Notes under the pieces: model-generated
The model's input: the letters and a program-made list of their open reading frames with translations, nothing else
Database searches by the model: none
Told to the model about the DNA's origin: nothing
Position numbers and translations under genes: made by a program
Source of the DNA: Flavobacterium sp.
GTDB taxonomy: Bacteria > Bacteroidota > Bacteroidia > Flavobacteriales > Flavobacteriaceae
Reading direction: 5' to 3'
DNA: 41,367 nucleotides
Assembly: GCA_023259675.1 (NCBI GenBank)
Contig: JALRGT010000027.1
Coordinates: forward strand, 1-41,367
Shown here: positions 16,262 through 25,598 of the stretch, in pieces
How the letters are laid out: each line of letters begins with the position of its first letter
How positions within the stretch are numbered: the stretch's first letter is position 1

Positions 16262-16528
16262 AGTAAGGTTGAAAATTAGGAATTTTTAAATTAATATTTT
16301 GATATTTTTCTAATCGTTAAAATGAATTTAGAATTCGTTCTTATTCCCCTTATTCCCCTTATTCATACGTATAAATACCTATAAAACAGTTTTGTGGCGG
16401 TAAATTCTACCGTTAAACGACAATGTTTTTTTATTGTTAATTTTTTTTGTCTTTTCGTCTGTTAATTAAGATTTTATCAGAAAACGACAACTATAAAAAA
16501 GATTTACCACGAAATCCACAACTATTTT
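16262..16528. other. Intergenic region between recX and the first secreted paralogue
   Basis: No gene is seen. The stretch holds three tandem CTTATTCCC-like units near 16339-16363 and a small hairpin CGGTA/TACCG at 16398-16412. It must carry the divergent promoters for recX and the 958-aa gene, but neither has an exact TAnnTTTG box. Confidence 0.4.
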
Positions 16529-19405
16529 ATGAAACAAATTTTATCTAAATTTGATTTACTTTCTGCATTAATTTTTATATTATTTCTTTCTATAAGTGGA
16601 TATTCACAATGCTCAATAACTGGTCTTCTCAATTCTAGTGATAGAACTTGTGGTTCGTTTGTTGGTTGCTCAACAATATATGTTGGTGACGGAACTACCC
16701 CCACCACTTTAACTATTAATCAACAACTGGACTTAACGTGTTTAGGTCCAATCACATTAGTGGTTAAAAATTCAGCTACAATATATTTTGAGGCGAGCAA
16801 TAGATTAACTCTTGCTGCAGGATCTAATATTGTTATAGAAACGGGCGGAGATTTATCCGAAACTACTCCTTGTAGTGCATCTCAAAGAATATATATTGGG
16901 AGTGAAATAATATCTTCTTGTAATGGAGGTGCTGGTGCCGATTCTGATTTTGGAGAATTAGTTGCAAATGGCGGATATAATTCAATTACTGTAACTGCTA
17001 GTCCAAGTTCAATCTGTGCGTCCGAAACTTCAACTTTGACGGCTTCAGCTTCAGGTGCCAACTCATACAAATGGTATAATGTAGTAAGTGGAGGTACACC
17101 CGTAATACCATCACCGGATCCAACCAAATACAACACTGGTCCAATTTCATCTACTACCACATATTATGTAGAAGGCGTTTATAGTACTTATACCACCGCT
17201 AGAAAAGCTATAACAGTAACAGTAAACCCAAATTTACCAGCATCAGTAAGTATTACGGCCTCACCTTCTGGGACTATTTGTTCAGGAACCTCTGTAACAT
17301 TTACTGCTACTCCTACTAATGGAGGAACCTCTCCAGGTTATCAGTGGTATAAAGGAACAACACCTATTTCTGGTGCAACATCTCCAACATATACAAGCCC
17401 CACAATGGCGAATTCAGATGCCATAAAAGTTATTATGACATCCAATGCAACTCCTTGTCTGACAGGAAGTCCTGCCTCATCAAACACAATTGCCATGATT
17501 GTCAATGATTCACCAACAGCTCCAACTGTAGGCACAACAACACATCCCAATTGTATTGTAGCAAAAGGGAGTGTAGTATTGAACAGTTTGCCAGCTTCCG
17601 GAACTATTATTCAAACAGGAAGTCCAAATGCCACTTATACCATAACAGATACAGATGGAGGAACAAAAACAATCAGCGATCTTGCTTCAGGAAATTATTA
17701 TTTTGCGGTTTCTAATGGAAGTTGCAGTTCTACAACAATAAATGTTATCATCAATAATCCTCCTGCAACAAAGACATGGAATGGTACTTCTTGGTATCCT
17801 ACTGGAGAGCCAACAATAGATAATGTAGTAGTTTTTAATGGGGATTATAATTCACCTTCTAATATAGAAGCTTGTTCTTGTTTTGTCAATAACGCAGTTG
17901 TTGTTTTTAATTCAGGACACACTTTAAAAGTCGCTAATGAGGTAGAAGTCCAAAGTACAGGTTCTTTGACATTTGAGAATAATGCCAGTCTAGTGCAGAT
18001 CAACGATAATGCAACCAATTCAGGAAACATCAATTACAAAAGAATTACCACTCCAATTCTTAAGTTTGATTTTACCTATTGGTCTTCTCCAGTTGTATCT
18101 TTTACTTTGGGCGGGGTTTCCCCAAATACGCTATGGGACAAATATTTCTCTTTTGATCCAATCACAAATTATTGGCATCGAGAAGATTCAAGTGCAAATA
18201 TGGTTCCTGGTAAGGGCTATATTATTCGTGGGCCTCAAAATTTTAGCACTACAGTCCCTAGTACCCATTCTGCGACGTTTATAGGTGTTCCAAATAATGG
18301 TTTAATTGAATATTTAGGCGTAGGTGCTGACCAATACTATCTTTTAGGAAACCCATATCCATCGGCTTTGGATGCAGATGCATTTTTAACTCAAAACAGT
18401 GACATTTTAGATGGCACTCTTTTATTTTGGACACACAATACTGCCATTCAATTGGCATCTAATATAGAAGCTGGAAAGGCAGGCACAGGTGTTTATGCCT
18501 ATACTTCAGATGATTATGCTTATTATAATTTAACAGGCGGGGTTGCTACTAGTACAGTTGCTGAAAGCGGTGGTGTAATGATTCCTACAGGTAAAATTGC
18601 TTCGGGACAATCATTTGTAGCAACAACCCATGGATCGGGTACAATAAATTTTAACAACAGCATGAGAGTTGGAGGATTAACTGGAGATAACTCCCAATTT
18701 TTCAAGATTAATAAAAATTCGAAAACGACAAATACAGTTAAAAAAAACCGACTATGGTTAAACTTAACAAATGGTCAAGGAGCATTTAAGCAATTATTAT
18801 TGGGATATATAACCAATGCCACCAATGAATATGACAATGCTTTTGATACAGAAAGCCAAGATAGTAATAAGTATATTGATTTTTACAGTATCGTTGCCGA
18901 CAAATTTTTAACAATTCAAGGAAAAGCGCTACCGTTTGAAATAACAGATGAAATACCGTTAGGATACAAATCTACAATTGCCGGTAATTTTACGATAAAA
19001 ATAGATCAAACAGATGGCTTGTTCGTTTCTCAAGATGTATTTTTAAAAGACAAACTTTTGAACACAATTTATGATTTAAAACAAAACCCTTACACCTTTT
19101 CAACCGAAAAAGGGCGATTTAATGAACGATTTGCATTACTTTACAATAATAACAATAAGGAAGAAATTCTCGATTCGGGTATTGTTTTAATAACTAATAA
19201 GTATAAGGAATTAAAAGTACGCACCACAGAAAATATTATAAACAAGATATTCGTTTACGATATAAGCGGAAAACAACTCTTTAAAAAAGAAGAAATAGAC
19301 AACAGCGTTTTTTCTATAGAGAATTTAGTCTCCAAAAATCAGATTTTGATAGTAAAGACCTTTTTGCAAAATGGCAAAATTATCATTAATAAAACAATTT
19401 ATTAA
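16529..19405 (+). CDS. Secreted multidomain protein with T9SS-like C-terminus (paralogue A)
   Basis: The 958-aa protein has a signal peptide (to about residue 27, ISGYSQ) and is Thr/Ser/Gly-rich. Two Ig-like modules (about 150-235 and 237-330; each has a PSSIC/PSGTIC start and a YxWY core) precede a short linker. A large domain of about 430 residues follows (from about 480, INYKRITTPIL). The final 80 residues (INKIFVYDISGKQLFKKEEI to the end) resemble a type A T9SS sorting domain. It is probably exported by T9SS and surface-attached or released, with adhesion as one possible role. No catalytic motif is seen. The next gene is a tandem paralogue. Confidence 0.8.
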   Translation: MKQILSKFDLLSALIFILFLSISGYSQCSITGLLNSSDRTCGSFVGCSTIYVGDGTTPTTLTINQQLDLTCLGPITLVVKNSATIYFEASNRLTLAAGSNIVIETGGDLSETTPCSASQRIYIGSEIISSCNGGAGADSDFGELVANGGYNSITVTASPSSICASETSTLTASASGANSYKWYNVVSGGTPVIPSPDPTKYNTGPISSTTTYYVEGVYSTYTTARKAITVTVNPNLPASVSITASPSGTICSGTSVTFTATPTNGGTSPGYQWYKGTTPISGATSPTYTSPTMANSDAIKVIMTSNATPCLTGSPASSNTIAMIVNDSPTAPTVGTTTHPNCIVAKGSVVLNSLPASGTIIQTGSPNATYTITDTDGGTKTISDLASGNYYFAVSNGSCSSTTINVIINNPPATKTWNGTSWYPTGEPTIDNVVVFNGDYNSPSNIEACSCFVNNAVVVFNSGHTLKVANEVEVQSTGSLTFENNASLVQINDNATNSGNINYKRITTPILKFDFTYWSSPVVSFTLGGVSPNTLWDKYFSFDPITNYWHREDSSANMVPGKGYIIRGPQNFSTTVPSTHSATFIGVPNNGLIEYLGVGADQYYLLGNPYPSALDADAFLTQNSDILDGTLLFWTHNTAIQLASNIEAGKAGTGVYAYTSDDYAYYNLTGGVATSTVAESGGVMIPTGKIASGQSFVATTHGSGTINFNNSMRVGGLTGDNSQFFKINKNSKTTNTVKKNRLWLNLTNGQGAFKQLLLGYITNATNEYDNAFDTESQDSNKYIDFYSIVADKFLTIQGKALPFEITDEIPLGYKSTIAGNFTIKIDQTDGLFVSQDVFLKDKLLNTIYDLKQNPYTFSTEKGRFNERFALLYNNNNKEEILDSGIVLITNKYKELKVRTTENIINKIFVYDISGKQLFKKEEIDNSVFSIENLVSKNQILIVKTFLQNGKIIINKTIY

Positions 19406-19422
19406 CCATTTTTAACCACTAT

Positions 19423-19466
19423 AAAAAATCTCCTTTTTGAAACAAAAAAGGAGATTTTTTCTTTTA
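19423..19466. terminator. Strong terminator between the two paralogues
   Basis: AAAAAATCTCCTTTTT pairs with AAAAAAGGAGATTTTTT around a GAAAC loop. T runs flank it on both strands. Confidence 0.9.
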
Positions 19467-19520
19467 AATCAAACCGTATCTTGTTCTTTTACAAAATAAT
19501 AAAAAATCACCAAAACTGGG

Positions 19521-19541
19521 TATTGTAAGAAAAATACAATA
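19521..19541 (+). promoter_or_regulatory. Inverted repeat upstream of paralogue B
   Basis: TATTGTA and TACAATA flank AGAAAAA. The TTG inside it (19523-19525) lies 20 nt before TATATTTA (19546-19553), a -7 box with one mismatch, so the palindrome may overlap the -33 region of the promoter. Confidence 0.35.
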
Positions 19542-19594
19542 GACTTATATTTATAAATAGATCTCGCAGAGATTCTTTTTTAGAATATATAGCT

Positions 19595-22063
19595 ATGAAA
19601 ATAAAATCGCTACTTAGTGTTATTTATATTATCGGGACTTTTGCAGTTTCTCATAGCCAAAGTATTTTTGAAAATACAATAACAGATACTGATCCAAATA
19701 CGTTTAATCCTTATACCAATGGGCAAATAGTAGCAGCCAATATATCTGCTTCAGGTATTGGAAGAGGTTCAGGGATTAATGAAAACACCGCTAACAATAG
19801 ATACAACGCCAGGGATTGGTTTTCTACATCATTAGATTTAAATGATTATTTTGAGTTTAGTATAACTCCTAATTCCGGCTATAAAATTGATTTTACAAGT
19901 TTCGTTTACAAAGCCCAAGTATCTCTTCAAGGACCTCTGTTTTTTACCTTGAGATCAAGTCTTGATGGATATATTTCTAACATTAGTTCTCCAATAATAT
20001 TAAATTCGGGCTTAGAGGTCACTCCAACTCCTGTGGATTTAACAGCTGCTGTTTTTCAAAATTGTACGGGTACTGTAACTTTTAGATTATATGCTTGGGG
20101 AGGAATGGCAACAACTGGAACTTTTAGCATAAATGAATTTACATTTAATGGAGCGGTAAGTTGTATTGCTATTGCTCCTTCAATTGGCACTATTATTCAA
20201 CCGAATTGCTCTCTACCTACTGGAAGTATTCAACTGGATGGATTATCAGTTACAGAACCCTGGGATTTGTATCAAAATAATGCTTTAATCGTTTCTGGGG
20301 GAACTGGAAACGATATTAATATAACAGGACTACTTGAAGGCGATTACAGTTATAAAATATCCAATGGGTATTGTAGCTCAGCTGCAACAGAGATTATCTC
20401 TATAAAACCATTAACTACATGTTGGGATGGAAGTACTTGGTCTAATGGAGTTCCAACAGACGAACATATTATCTTATTTAATGGAAATTATACTTCTACA
20501 ACGGATTTAGTAGGCTGCTCTTGTCAAGTTAATTCTGGAGATGTCGTCATAAATTCAGGTTATACTTTAAGTCTAAATAATGAACTTTCTGTTAATGGAG
20601 GGTCATTCACATTTGAAAACAATGCGAGTCTGATTCAAACTAATGATGCGGCAGTCAATTCAGGAAACATAAATTACAAAAGAATTACTACTCCAATTCT
20701 TAAATATGATTATACCTATTGGTCTTCGCCAGTACTGGCGTTTACTTTGGGAGGTGTTTCCCCAAATACGCTTTGGGATAAATATTATTCTTTTGATCCT
20801 GATACCGATTATTGGCATCGAGAAAATTCAACTGCAGAGATGATTCCAGGCAAGGGATATATTATTCGTGGCCCTCAAAATTTTAGCACTACAGTTCCTA
20901 ATTTATACACCTCAACATTTATAGGCATTCCGAATAATGGTTTAATCACTTATCCGAATATAAGTGCCGATAAAAATTATATTATCGGGAATCCCTATCC
21001 ATCGGCTTTGGATGCAGATGCATTTCTATCCCAAAACAGTTCCGTTCTTAATGGAACGCTTGCATTTTGGACTCACAACACAGCCCTTCAATTGGCTTCG
21101 AATATAACGAATGGAAGTGCTGGAACAGGAATTTATGCGTACACCTCCGACGATTATGCATACTATAATTTAACAGGTGGAATAGGAACTGGAGCCGCAA
21201 GTAGTGGCGGTGTTATTCCAAACGGTAAAATTGCCTCGGGGCAATCTTTTGGCGCCACCAGTAAAGCAGCAGGCACAATCATTTTTAACAATAGTATGAG
21301 GGTGGGGCTTGGAGGAATTACCGGAGATAATTCACAATTTTTTAAAAACAATAAAAATGCTAAAACATCAAATGCAATTGAAAAAAATCGCATTTGGTTG
21401 AATTTAACCAATAATCAAGGTGCTTTTAAACAAACTTTAATCGGATATATAACTGGAGCCACAAATGAATACGATAATATGTTTGACGAAGAAAGTCTTG
21501 ATGGAAATAATTACATCGATTTTTACAGTCTAAACCAAAACCAAAATTTAACTATTCAAGGAAGATCACTTCCATTTGAAAATAAAGATGAAGTGGCACT
21601 GGGATATCGTACAAACATTGAAGGGGAATTTTCTATTACAATAGAACAAGTTGATGGCGTGTTTTTAAATCATAAACTTTATATTCAAGATAGAACACTT
21701 GACAGTATTCATGATTTAAAAGAAAGTCCCTATAAATTTGACACTCAAAAGGGCTTATTTAATAACCGATTTGTTTTGGTTTATAAAAAGAAAAATAGAT
21801 CTAAAACTAAAACCAAGCAGGCTGTAGATTATGATAATACTATTTCCCTTTTTGTGAAGAATAATCAAATACAAATAAATTCAACAATTGGGATTATCGA
21901 CAAAATTATCATTTATGATATTTCAGGAAATGAGATGTATAAAAAATCAGGATTCAATAGTGAAGAATATATCATTAATAATCTCAAAGCTGCTCATCAA
22001 GTATTACTAGTCAAAGTTATACTTGAAAACAAAAAAACGATTACAAAAAAGATTATTTATTAG
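19595..22063 (+). CDS. Secreted protein with T9SS-like C-terminus (paralogue B)
   Basis: The 822-aa protein has a signal peptide (to about residue 21, AVSHSQ). Its N-terminal part (about 22-190) differs from the first paralogue and looks like a beta-sandwich (FSITPNSGYKIDFTSFVYKAQV, GTVTFRLYAWGG). From about residue 350 on it follows paralogue A closely (INYKRITTPILKYDYTYWSSP, GVSPNTLWDKYYSFDP, GKGYIIRGPQNFSTTVP, NPYPSALDADAFL, YTSDDYAYYNLTGG). The C-terminus (DKIIIYDISGNEMYKKSGFN) resembles a T9SS sorting domain. Function is unknown. It arose by tandem duplication with exchange of the N-terminal domains. Confidence 0.8.
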   Translation: MKIKSLLSVIYIIGTFAVSHSQSIFENTITDTDPNTFNPYTNGQIVAANISASGIGRGSGINENTANNRYNARDWFSTSLDLNDYFEFSITPNSGYKIDFTSFVYKAQVSLQGPLFFTLRSSLDGYISNISSPIILNSGLEVTPTPVDLTAAVFQNCTGTVTFRLYAWGGMATTGTFSINEFTFNGAVSCIAIAPSIGTIIQPNCSLPTGSIQLDGLSVTEPWDLYQNNALIVSGGTGNDINITGLLEGDYSYKISNGYCSSAATEIISIKPLTTCWDGSTWSNGVPTDEHIILFNGNYTSTTDLVGCSCQVNSGDVVINSGYTLSLNNELSVNGGSFTFENNASLIQTNDAAVNSGNINYKRITTPILKYDYTYWSSPVLAFTLGGVSPNTLWDKYYSFDPDTDYWHRENSTAEMIPGKGYIIRGPQNFSTTVPNLYTSTFIGIPNNGLITYPNISADKNYIIGNPYPSALDADAFLSQNSSVLNGTLAFWTHNTALQLASNITNGSAGTGIYAYTSDDYAYYNLTGGIGTGAASSGGVIPNGKIASGQSFGATSKAAGTIIFNNSMRVGLGGITGDNSQFFKNNKNAKTSNAIEKNRIWLNLTNNQGAFKQTLIGYITGATNEYDNMFDEESLDGNNYIDFYSLNQNQNLTIQGRSLPFENKDEVALGYRTNIEGEFSITIEQVDGVFLNHKLYIQDRTLDSIHDLKESPYKFDTQKGLFNNRFVLVYKKKNRSKTKTKQAVDYDNTISLFVKNNQIQINSTIGIIDKIIIYDISGNEMYKKSGFNSEEYIINNLKAAHQVLLVKVILENKKTITKKIIY

Positions 22064-22087
22064 CCCTTATTAAAAACTGTTTTACAT

Positions 22088-22121
22088 AAAAAAACCATTC
22101 ATCGGGACGAATGGTTTTTTC
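22088..22121. terminator. Bidirectional terminator between paralogue B and bioB
   Basis: AAAAAACCATTC pairs with GAATGGTTTTTT. Both strands have T runs, serving the two convergent genes. Confidence 0.88.
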
Positions 22122-22139
22122 TATTTGAGATTGCTAATT

Positions 22140-23225
22140 TTATTTCTCTTTGTTGGAAGCTTCCAAATTTCTTTCAATAGAATGACCTGGACGAGACCAT
22201 TTTGGTTTTTCGCCCAATGGTGCAAATTGTGAATCCTCGGCTTCAACAGTGGTAGGCTGCATCACTTTGATGAATGGTTTTTGTGGATTTAAGCCCAACA
22301 TTTCAAACATTTTCATGTCTTCATTCACATCTGGATTTGGTGTGGTAAGCAACTTGTCTCCAGCAAAAATAGAATTGGCACCAGCGAAGAAACACATCGC
22401 TTGACCTTCACGACTCATATTCATTCTACCTGCCGATAAACGGACTTGAGTTTCAGGCATGATGATTCGAGTTGTGGCAACCATACGTATCATTTCCCAT
22501 ATTTCAACTGGTTTTTCTTCTTCCAATGGAGTTCCTTCTACAGCTACTAATGCATTGATGGGAACTGATTCCGGTTGTGGATTTAAAGTAGAAAGGGCCA
22601 CTAGCATGCCAGCTCTGTCTTCAATACTTTCTCCCATTCCGATAATACCCCCACTACAAACCGTAACATTGGTTTTGCGAACATTTTCAATAGTTTGCAA
22701 ACGATCTTCAAAACCACGTGTGGAGATTACTTCTTTATAATATTCTTCAGAAGTATCTAAGTTGTGATTATAGGCATATAAACCGGCTTCTGCTAAACGT
22801 TGCGCTTGATTTTCGGTAATCATTCCAAGTGTGCAACACACTTCCATGTCCAATTTATTGATGGTACGAACCATTTCCAGTACTTGGTCAAATTCAGGCC
22901 CGTCTTTTACGTTTCTCCAAGCAGCTCCCATGCATACACGAGAAGAACCACTTGATTTCGCACGTAATGCTTGCGCTTTTACTTGACTCACCGACATTAA
23001 ATCATTTCCTTCAATTTCAGTATGATATCTTGCCGCCTGTGGACAATATCCACAATCTTCGGGACACCCTCCTGTTTTTATAGATAATAATGTTGAAACT
23101 TGAACTACGTTTGGATCATGATATTCCCTGTGTATAGAGGCTGCTTCATAAAGCAAATCCATCATGGGTTTATTATAGATAGCGATAATTTCTTCTTTCG
23201 TCCAATTGTGCTTTGTGATACTCAT
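22140..23225 (-). CDS. bioB: Biotin synthase
   Basis: The 361-aa radical SAM enzyme inserts sulfur into dethiobiotin. The SAM cluster motif is CPEDCGYCPQ (Cys-x3-Cys-x2-Cys, about residues 54-61). Further marks are SSRVCMGAAWRN, CCTLGMI, YNHNLDTS, and RLSAGRMNMSREGQAMCFFAGANSIFAGDKLLTTPNP, which contains the Arg that binds the [2Fe-2S] cluster. It is monocistronic, 6.5 kb from the other bio genes and on the opposite strand. Its own promoter is visible; no BirA-type operator is recognisable. Confidence 0.97.
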   Translation of the reverse strand: MSITKHNWTKEEIIAIYNKPMMDLLYEAASIHREYHDPNVVQVSTLLSIKTGGCPEDCGYCPQAARYHTEIEGNDLMSVSQVKAQALRAKSSGSSRVCMGAAWRNVKDGPEFDQVLEMVRTINKLDMEVCCTLGMITENQAQRLAEAGLYAYNHNLDTSEEYYKEVISTRGFEDRLQTIENVRKTNVTVCSGGIIGMGESIEDRAGMLVALSTLNPQPESVPINALVAVEGTPLEEEKPVEIWEMIRMVATTRIIMPETQVRLSAGRMNMSREGQAMCFFAGANSIFAGDKLLTTPNPDVNEDMKMFEMLGLNPQKPFIKVMQPTTVEAEDSQFAPLGEKPKWSRPGHSIERNLEASNKEK

Positions 23226-23245
23226 CTATGCGATTTTTGATGGGT

Positions 23246-23276
23246 CAAAAGTAATCAAATTGTTATTAAGAAGCAA
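23246..23276 (-). promoter_or_regulatory. Predicted promoter of bioB
   Basis: On the minus strand TTG (23276-23274), a 20-nt spacer and TACTTTTG (23253-23246) match the consensus, 20 nt before the ATG. Confidence 0.7.
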
Positions 23277-23325
23277 TTCCATACCATTGAAAAGCCTGTC
23301 CAGCCAAATAAATTATTATTTGAAG

Positions 23326-23763
23326 TTAATCGGTAGTAAATCGATCATTCCAATATAATATCAATAACATTGTTACAATGACCGATGATGCAATTCCTTC
23401 AAAAAGTAAGCTAATAGAATAAGCATTGACTGTTGGATTGCCACCAAATAAAAAGGTTTTGGATAATGAATGCACATACAAATCACCTCCTTTTGAATAG
23501 CTATAAATAACCAATCCAATAATACTCAAAAACACACCAATTAAAGATGTCGACATTGCAGAAACGGCATTATGCACAAATTTAGCTTTCCCTTCTGCCA
23601 GATTCATTTGTATGGTTCTATTCACACCATAAAACACAAAAAAGATGTTGACCAGTCTCAAATAAAATACATCCGAAAATCCCAACACAATCATCAGTAA
23701 AAAATACAATCCAATTCCAACAAAAATAATACCCCCGTTTATTAATTCTTTAGATGGTTTCAT
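23326..23763 (-). CDS. Four-helix membrane protein, tandem copy 1
   Basis: The 145-aa protein has about four hydrophobic helices (GGIIFVGIGLYFLLMIVLGF, YLRLVNIFFVFYGV, SLIGVFLSIIGLVIYSY, LLFEGIASSVIVTMLLILYW) and a conserved loop SKGGDLYVHSLSKTFLFGGNP. It is nearly collinear with the next upstream gene (23902-24345), clearly a tandem duplicate. No family name or function is recognised; an inner-membrane location is likely. Confidence 0.75.
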   Translation of the reverse strand: MKPSKELINGGIIFVGIGLYFLLMIVLGFSDVFYLRLVNIFFVFYGVNRTIQMNLAEGKAKFVHNAVSAMSTSLIGVFLSIIGLVIYSYSKGGDLYVHSLSKTFLFGGNPTVNAYSISLLFEGIASSVIVTMLLILYWNDRFTTD

Positions 23764-23901
23764 AGGTATAGTTTTAAATAATCATTCCATAAAGAACAGA
23801 GAATTTTAATTTCAAATGGAATTGTTCCTTCCTTATGGTTATTATGCAATACTATTTTGGACTAAATAAATTCAAAGTCACTTAAACAGAATGTTTTGAA
23901 A

Positions 23902-24345
23902 TTAATTTTTGTCAGTTGCATATCGGGTTTCCCAATACAACATTAGGATAAATGTAACGATAACAGCAGATACAATTCCTTCGAAAAGTAAAGAAATAGA
24001 ATAGGTCATCACGGAAGGATTTCCGCCAAACAAAAAAGATTTTGACAATGATTCTACGTAAATATCACCGCCTTTTGAATAACTGTAAATTATAAGCCCG
24101 ATAATACTTAAAAACACCCCTGTCAGCGATGTATATAATGCCGAAACAGCATTGGATGCGAGAATGGTTTTACCTTCGGCAAAATTTGCCTTTAAGGTTC
24201 TGTTGGTTCCATAAAAAACAAATAATATGTTCAATAATCTTAAATACAGTATATCGGCGAGACCCAAAACTTCCATTAATAAAAAATAAAGTCCAATTCC
24301 GATAAAAATAATGAATCCGTTATATAATTCTCTAGGTAGTTTCAT
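23902..24345 (-). CDS. Four-helix membrane protein, tandem copy 2
   Basis: The 147-aa protein shares length, helix layout and most residues with the downstream copy (IGLYFLLMEVLGLADILYLRLLN, SLTGVFLSIIGLIIYSYSKGGD, SLSKSFLFGGNPSV, LLFEGIVSAVIV). A TAAATTTG box on the minus strand (24420-24413) lies 67 nt upstream and could drive both copies, which are 138 nt apart. Function is unknown. Confidence 0.75.
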   Translation of the reverse strand: MKLPRELYNGFIIFIGIGLYFLLMEVLGLADILYLRLLNILFVFYGTNRTLKANFAEGKTILASNAVSALYTSLTGVFLSIIGLIIYSYSKGGDIYVESLSKSFLFGGNPSVMTYSISLLFEGIVSAVIVTFILMLYWETRYATDKN

Positions 24346-24412
24346 ATGCTTAGTTTTAAAAAGTTACAATTTTACTTCTTTGATAAACAAGGCAGTACAT
24401 ATCAAATTTACA

Positions 24413-24420
24413 CAAAAAAT
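24413..24420 (-). promoter_or_regulatory. Predicted -7 box of the membrane-protein pair
   Basis: TAAATTTG on the minus strand, 67 nt before the ATG of the upstream copy. A TTG lies only 12 nt above it, too close, so confidence is limited. Confidence 0.4.
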
Positions 24421-24455
24421 TGCAATATATTTAAAAAACAGGGATGTTTTTATCG

Positions 24456-25391
24456 TTAAACGGAAAGTTTTTTAAGGTAGGCGATAGCGCTATTTTTATC
24501 TTTCTCGATTTGTTTTTTTAGTAATTCCACGGAATCAAATTTTTGCTCCGGACGAATATAATGAAGTATGGAAACCGCTATTTTTTGATTGTAAATATTA
24601 GAATTGAAATCTAAAAAATGAATTTCTATAGACAAATGCTCTCCTCCAACAGTAGGATTATTGCCAATGTTCATGATGCCAAAGTAAGTTTCATTATTAA
24701 TAATGCTTTTCACTACATAAACCCCTTTTAAAGGAATTAATTTATAATCTTCTTCAATTTTTAAATTAGCAGTAGGAAATCCAATAGTTCTACCCAAACG
24801 CTTCCCCTCCACAATTGTCCCGGTAAGAAAATAATCATAACCTAGATATTCATTTGCCAAAGCCATTTTTCCTTCCGTAAGCGCTTTTCTCACTTTAGTG
24901 GAACTCACTGATATGGCATCAATTTCTTGCACCGATATTTGTTCAACTTCAAAACCATATTTCTTACCGAAAGTAATCAAGTCATCAATATTTGCCGTAC
25001 GATTTCTTCCAAAACGATGGTCATAACCAATGATGATTTTATGAATATGAAATTGATCCACAAGAACCTTTTTCACAAATTCTTCGGCTGTTAATCTCGA
25101 AAAATTTTCATCGAATGGATGAATAACAAGATTTTCAATACCGATTTTTTCCAGTAGATCTATTTTTTCAGAAATGGTATTAAGTAATTTTATTTCTGAT
25201 TTTTCCTGTAATACCATTCTTGGATGTGGAAAAAAAGTTAACACCAAGCTTTCGTATTCTTTGTTTTGGGTATTTTGAATCAATCGCTCCAAGATTTTTT
25301 TATGCCCTATGTGCACACCATCAAAAGTGCCCAAGGTAAGGATTGTTTTTTTTGAGGAATGGAAATCGTTTATGGAATGAAAAATCTTCAA
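24456..25391 (-). CDS. ribF: Bifunctional riboflavin kinase/FAD synthetase
   Basis: The protein phosphorylates riboflavin to FMN and adenylylates it to FAD. The N-terminal nucleotidyl-transfer domain shows LTLGTFDGVHIGHKKIL with the HxGH motif, IIGYDHRFGRNR and ISVSSTKVRKALTEG. The C-terminal kinase domain has GKRLGRTIGFPTANL and GVYVVKS. The frame reaches a TTG at 25415, but that codon is part of a promoter box. The TTG at 25391, giving MKIFHSINDFHS and 311 aa, is the better start. Confidence 0.94.
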   Translation of the reverse strand: MKIFHSINDFHSSKKTILTLGTFDGVHIGHKKILERLIQNTQNKEYESLVLTFFPHPRMVLQEKSEIKLLNTISEKIDLLEKIGIENLVIHPFDENFSRLTAEEFVKKVLVDQFHIHKIIIGYDHRFGRNRTANIDDLITFGKKYGFEVEQISVQEIDAISVSSTKVRKALTEGKMALANEYLGYDYFLTGTIVEGKRLGRTIGFPTANLKIEEDYKLIPLKGVYVVKSIINNETYFGIMNIGNNPTVGGEHLSIEIHFLDFNSNIYNQKIAVSILHYIRPEQKFDSVELLKKQIEKDKNSAIAYLKKLSV

Positions 25392-25412
25392 AGCTACTAT
25401 TTTATAATGCTG

Positions 25413-25420
25413 CAAATTTA
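25413..25420 (-). promoter_or_regulatory. -7 box that decides the ribF start
   Basis: TAAATTTG on the minus strand overlaps the most upstream TTG of the ribF frame. A second box, TACATTTG, lies about 20 nt further upstream. Either places the mRNA start downstream of or near 25413. Confidence 0.5.
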
Positions 25421-25570
25421 TACTATCTATTTCAAATGTAATAATCGAGAAGAGTCAATTTTCATTCATTTTTGATAGCGATTTGTTAAAAGACCCTCAA
25501 TTTGAGGCAATATTAAAGCAATTCCATCAAAATTGGGATTATTGCGTTTATAGTTTCAATATAAATACTT

Positions 25571-25578
25571 TATTTTTG
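25571..25578 (+). promoter_or_regulatory. Predicted -7 box of the metalloprotease gene
   Basis: TATTTTTG fits the consensus, 20 nt before the ATG. The nearest TTG (25542-25544) is 26 nt above it, slightly too far. Confidence 0.5.
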
Positions 25579-25598
25579 AACTTCAAATAGTTCAGAAA

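Noticed and set aside
16339..16363. Variable-number repeat as a phase switch
   Set aside because: Only three imperfect units lie outside any promoter box or coding frame that I can define.
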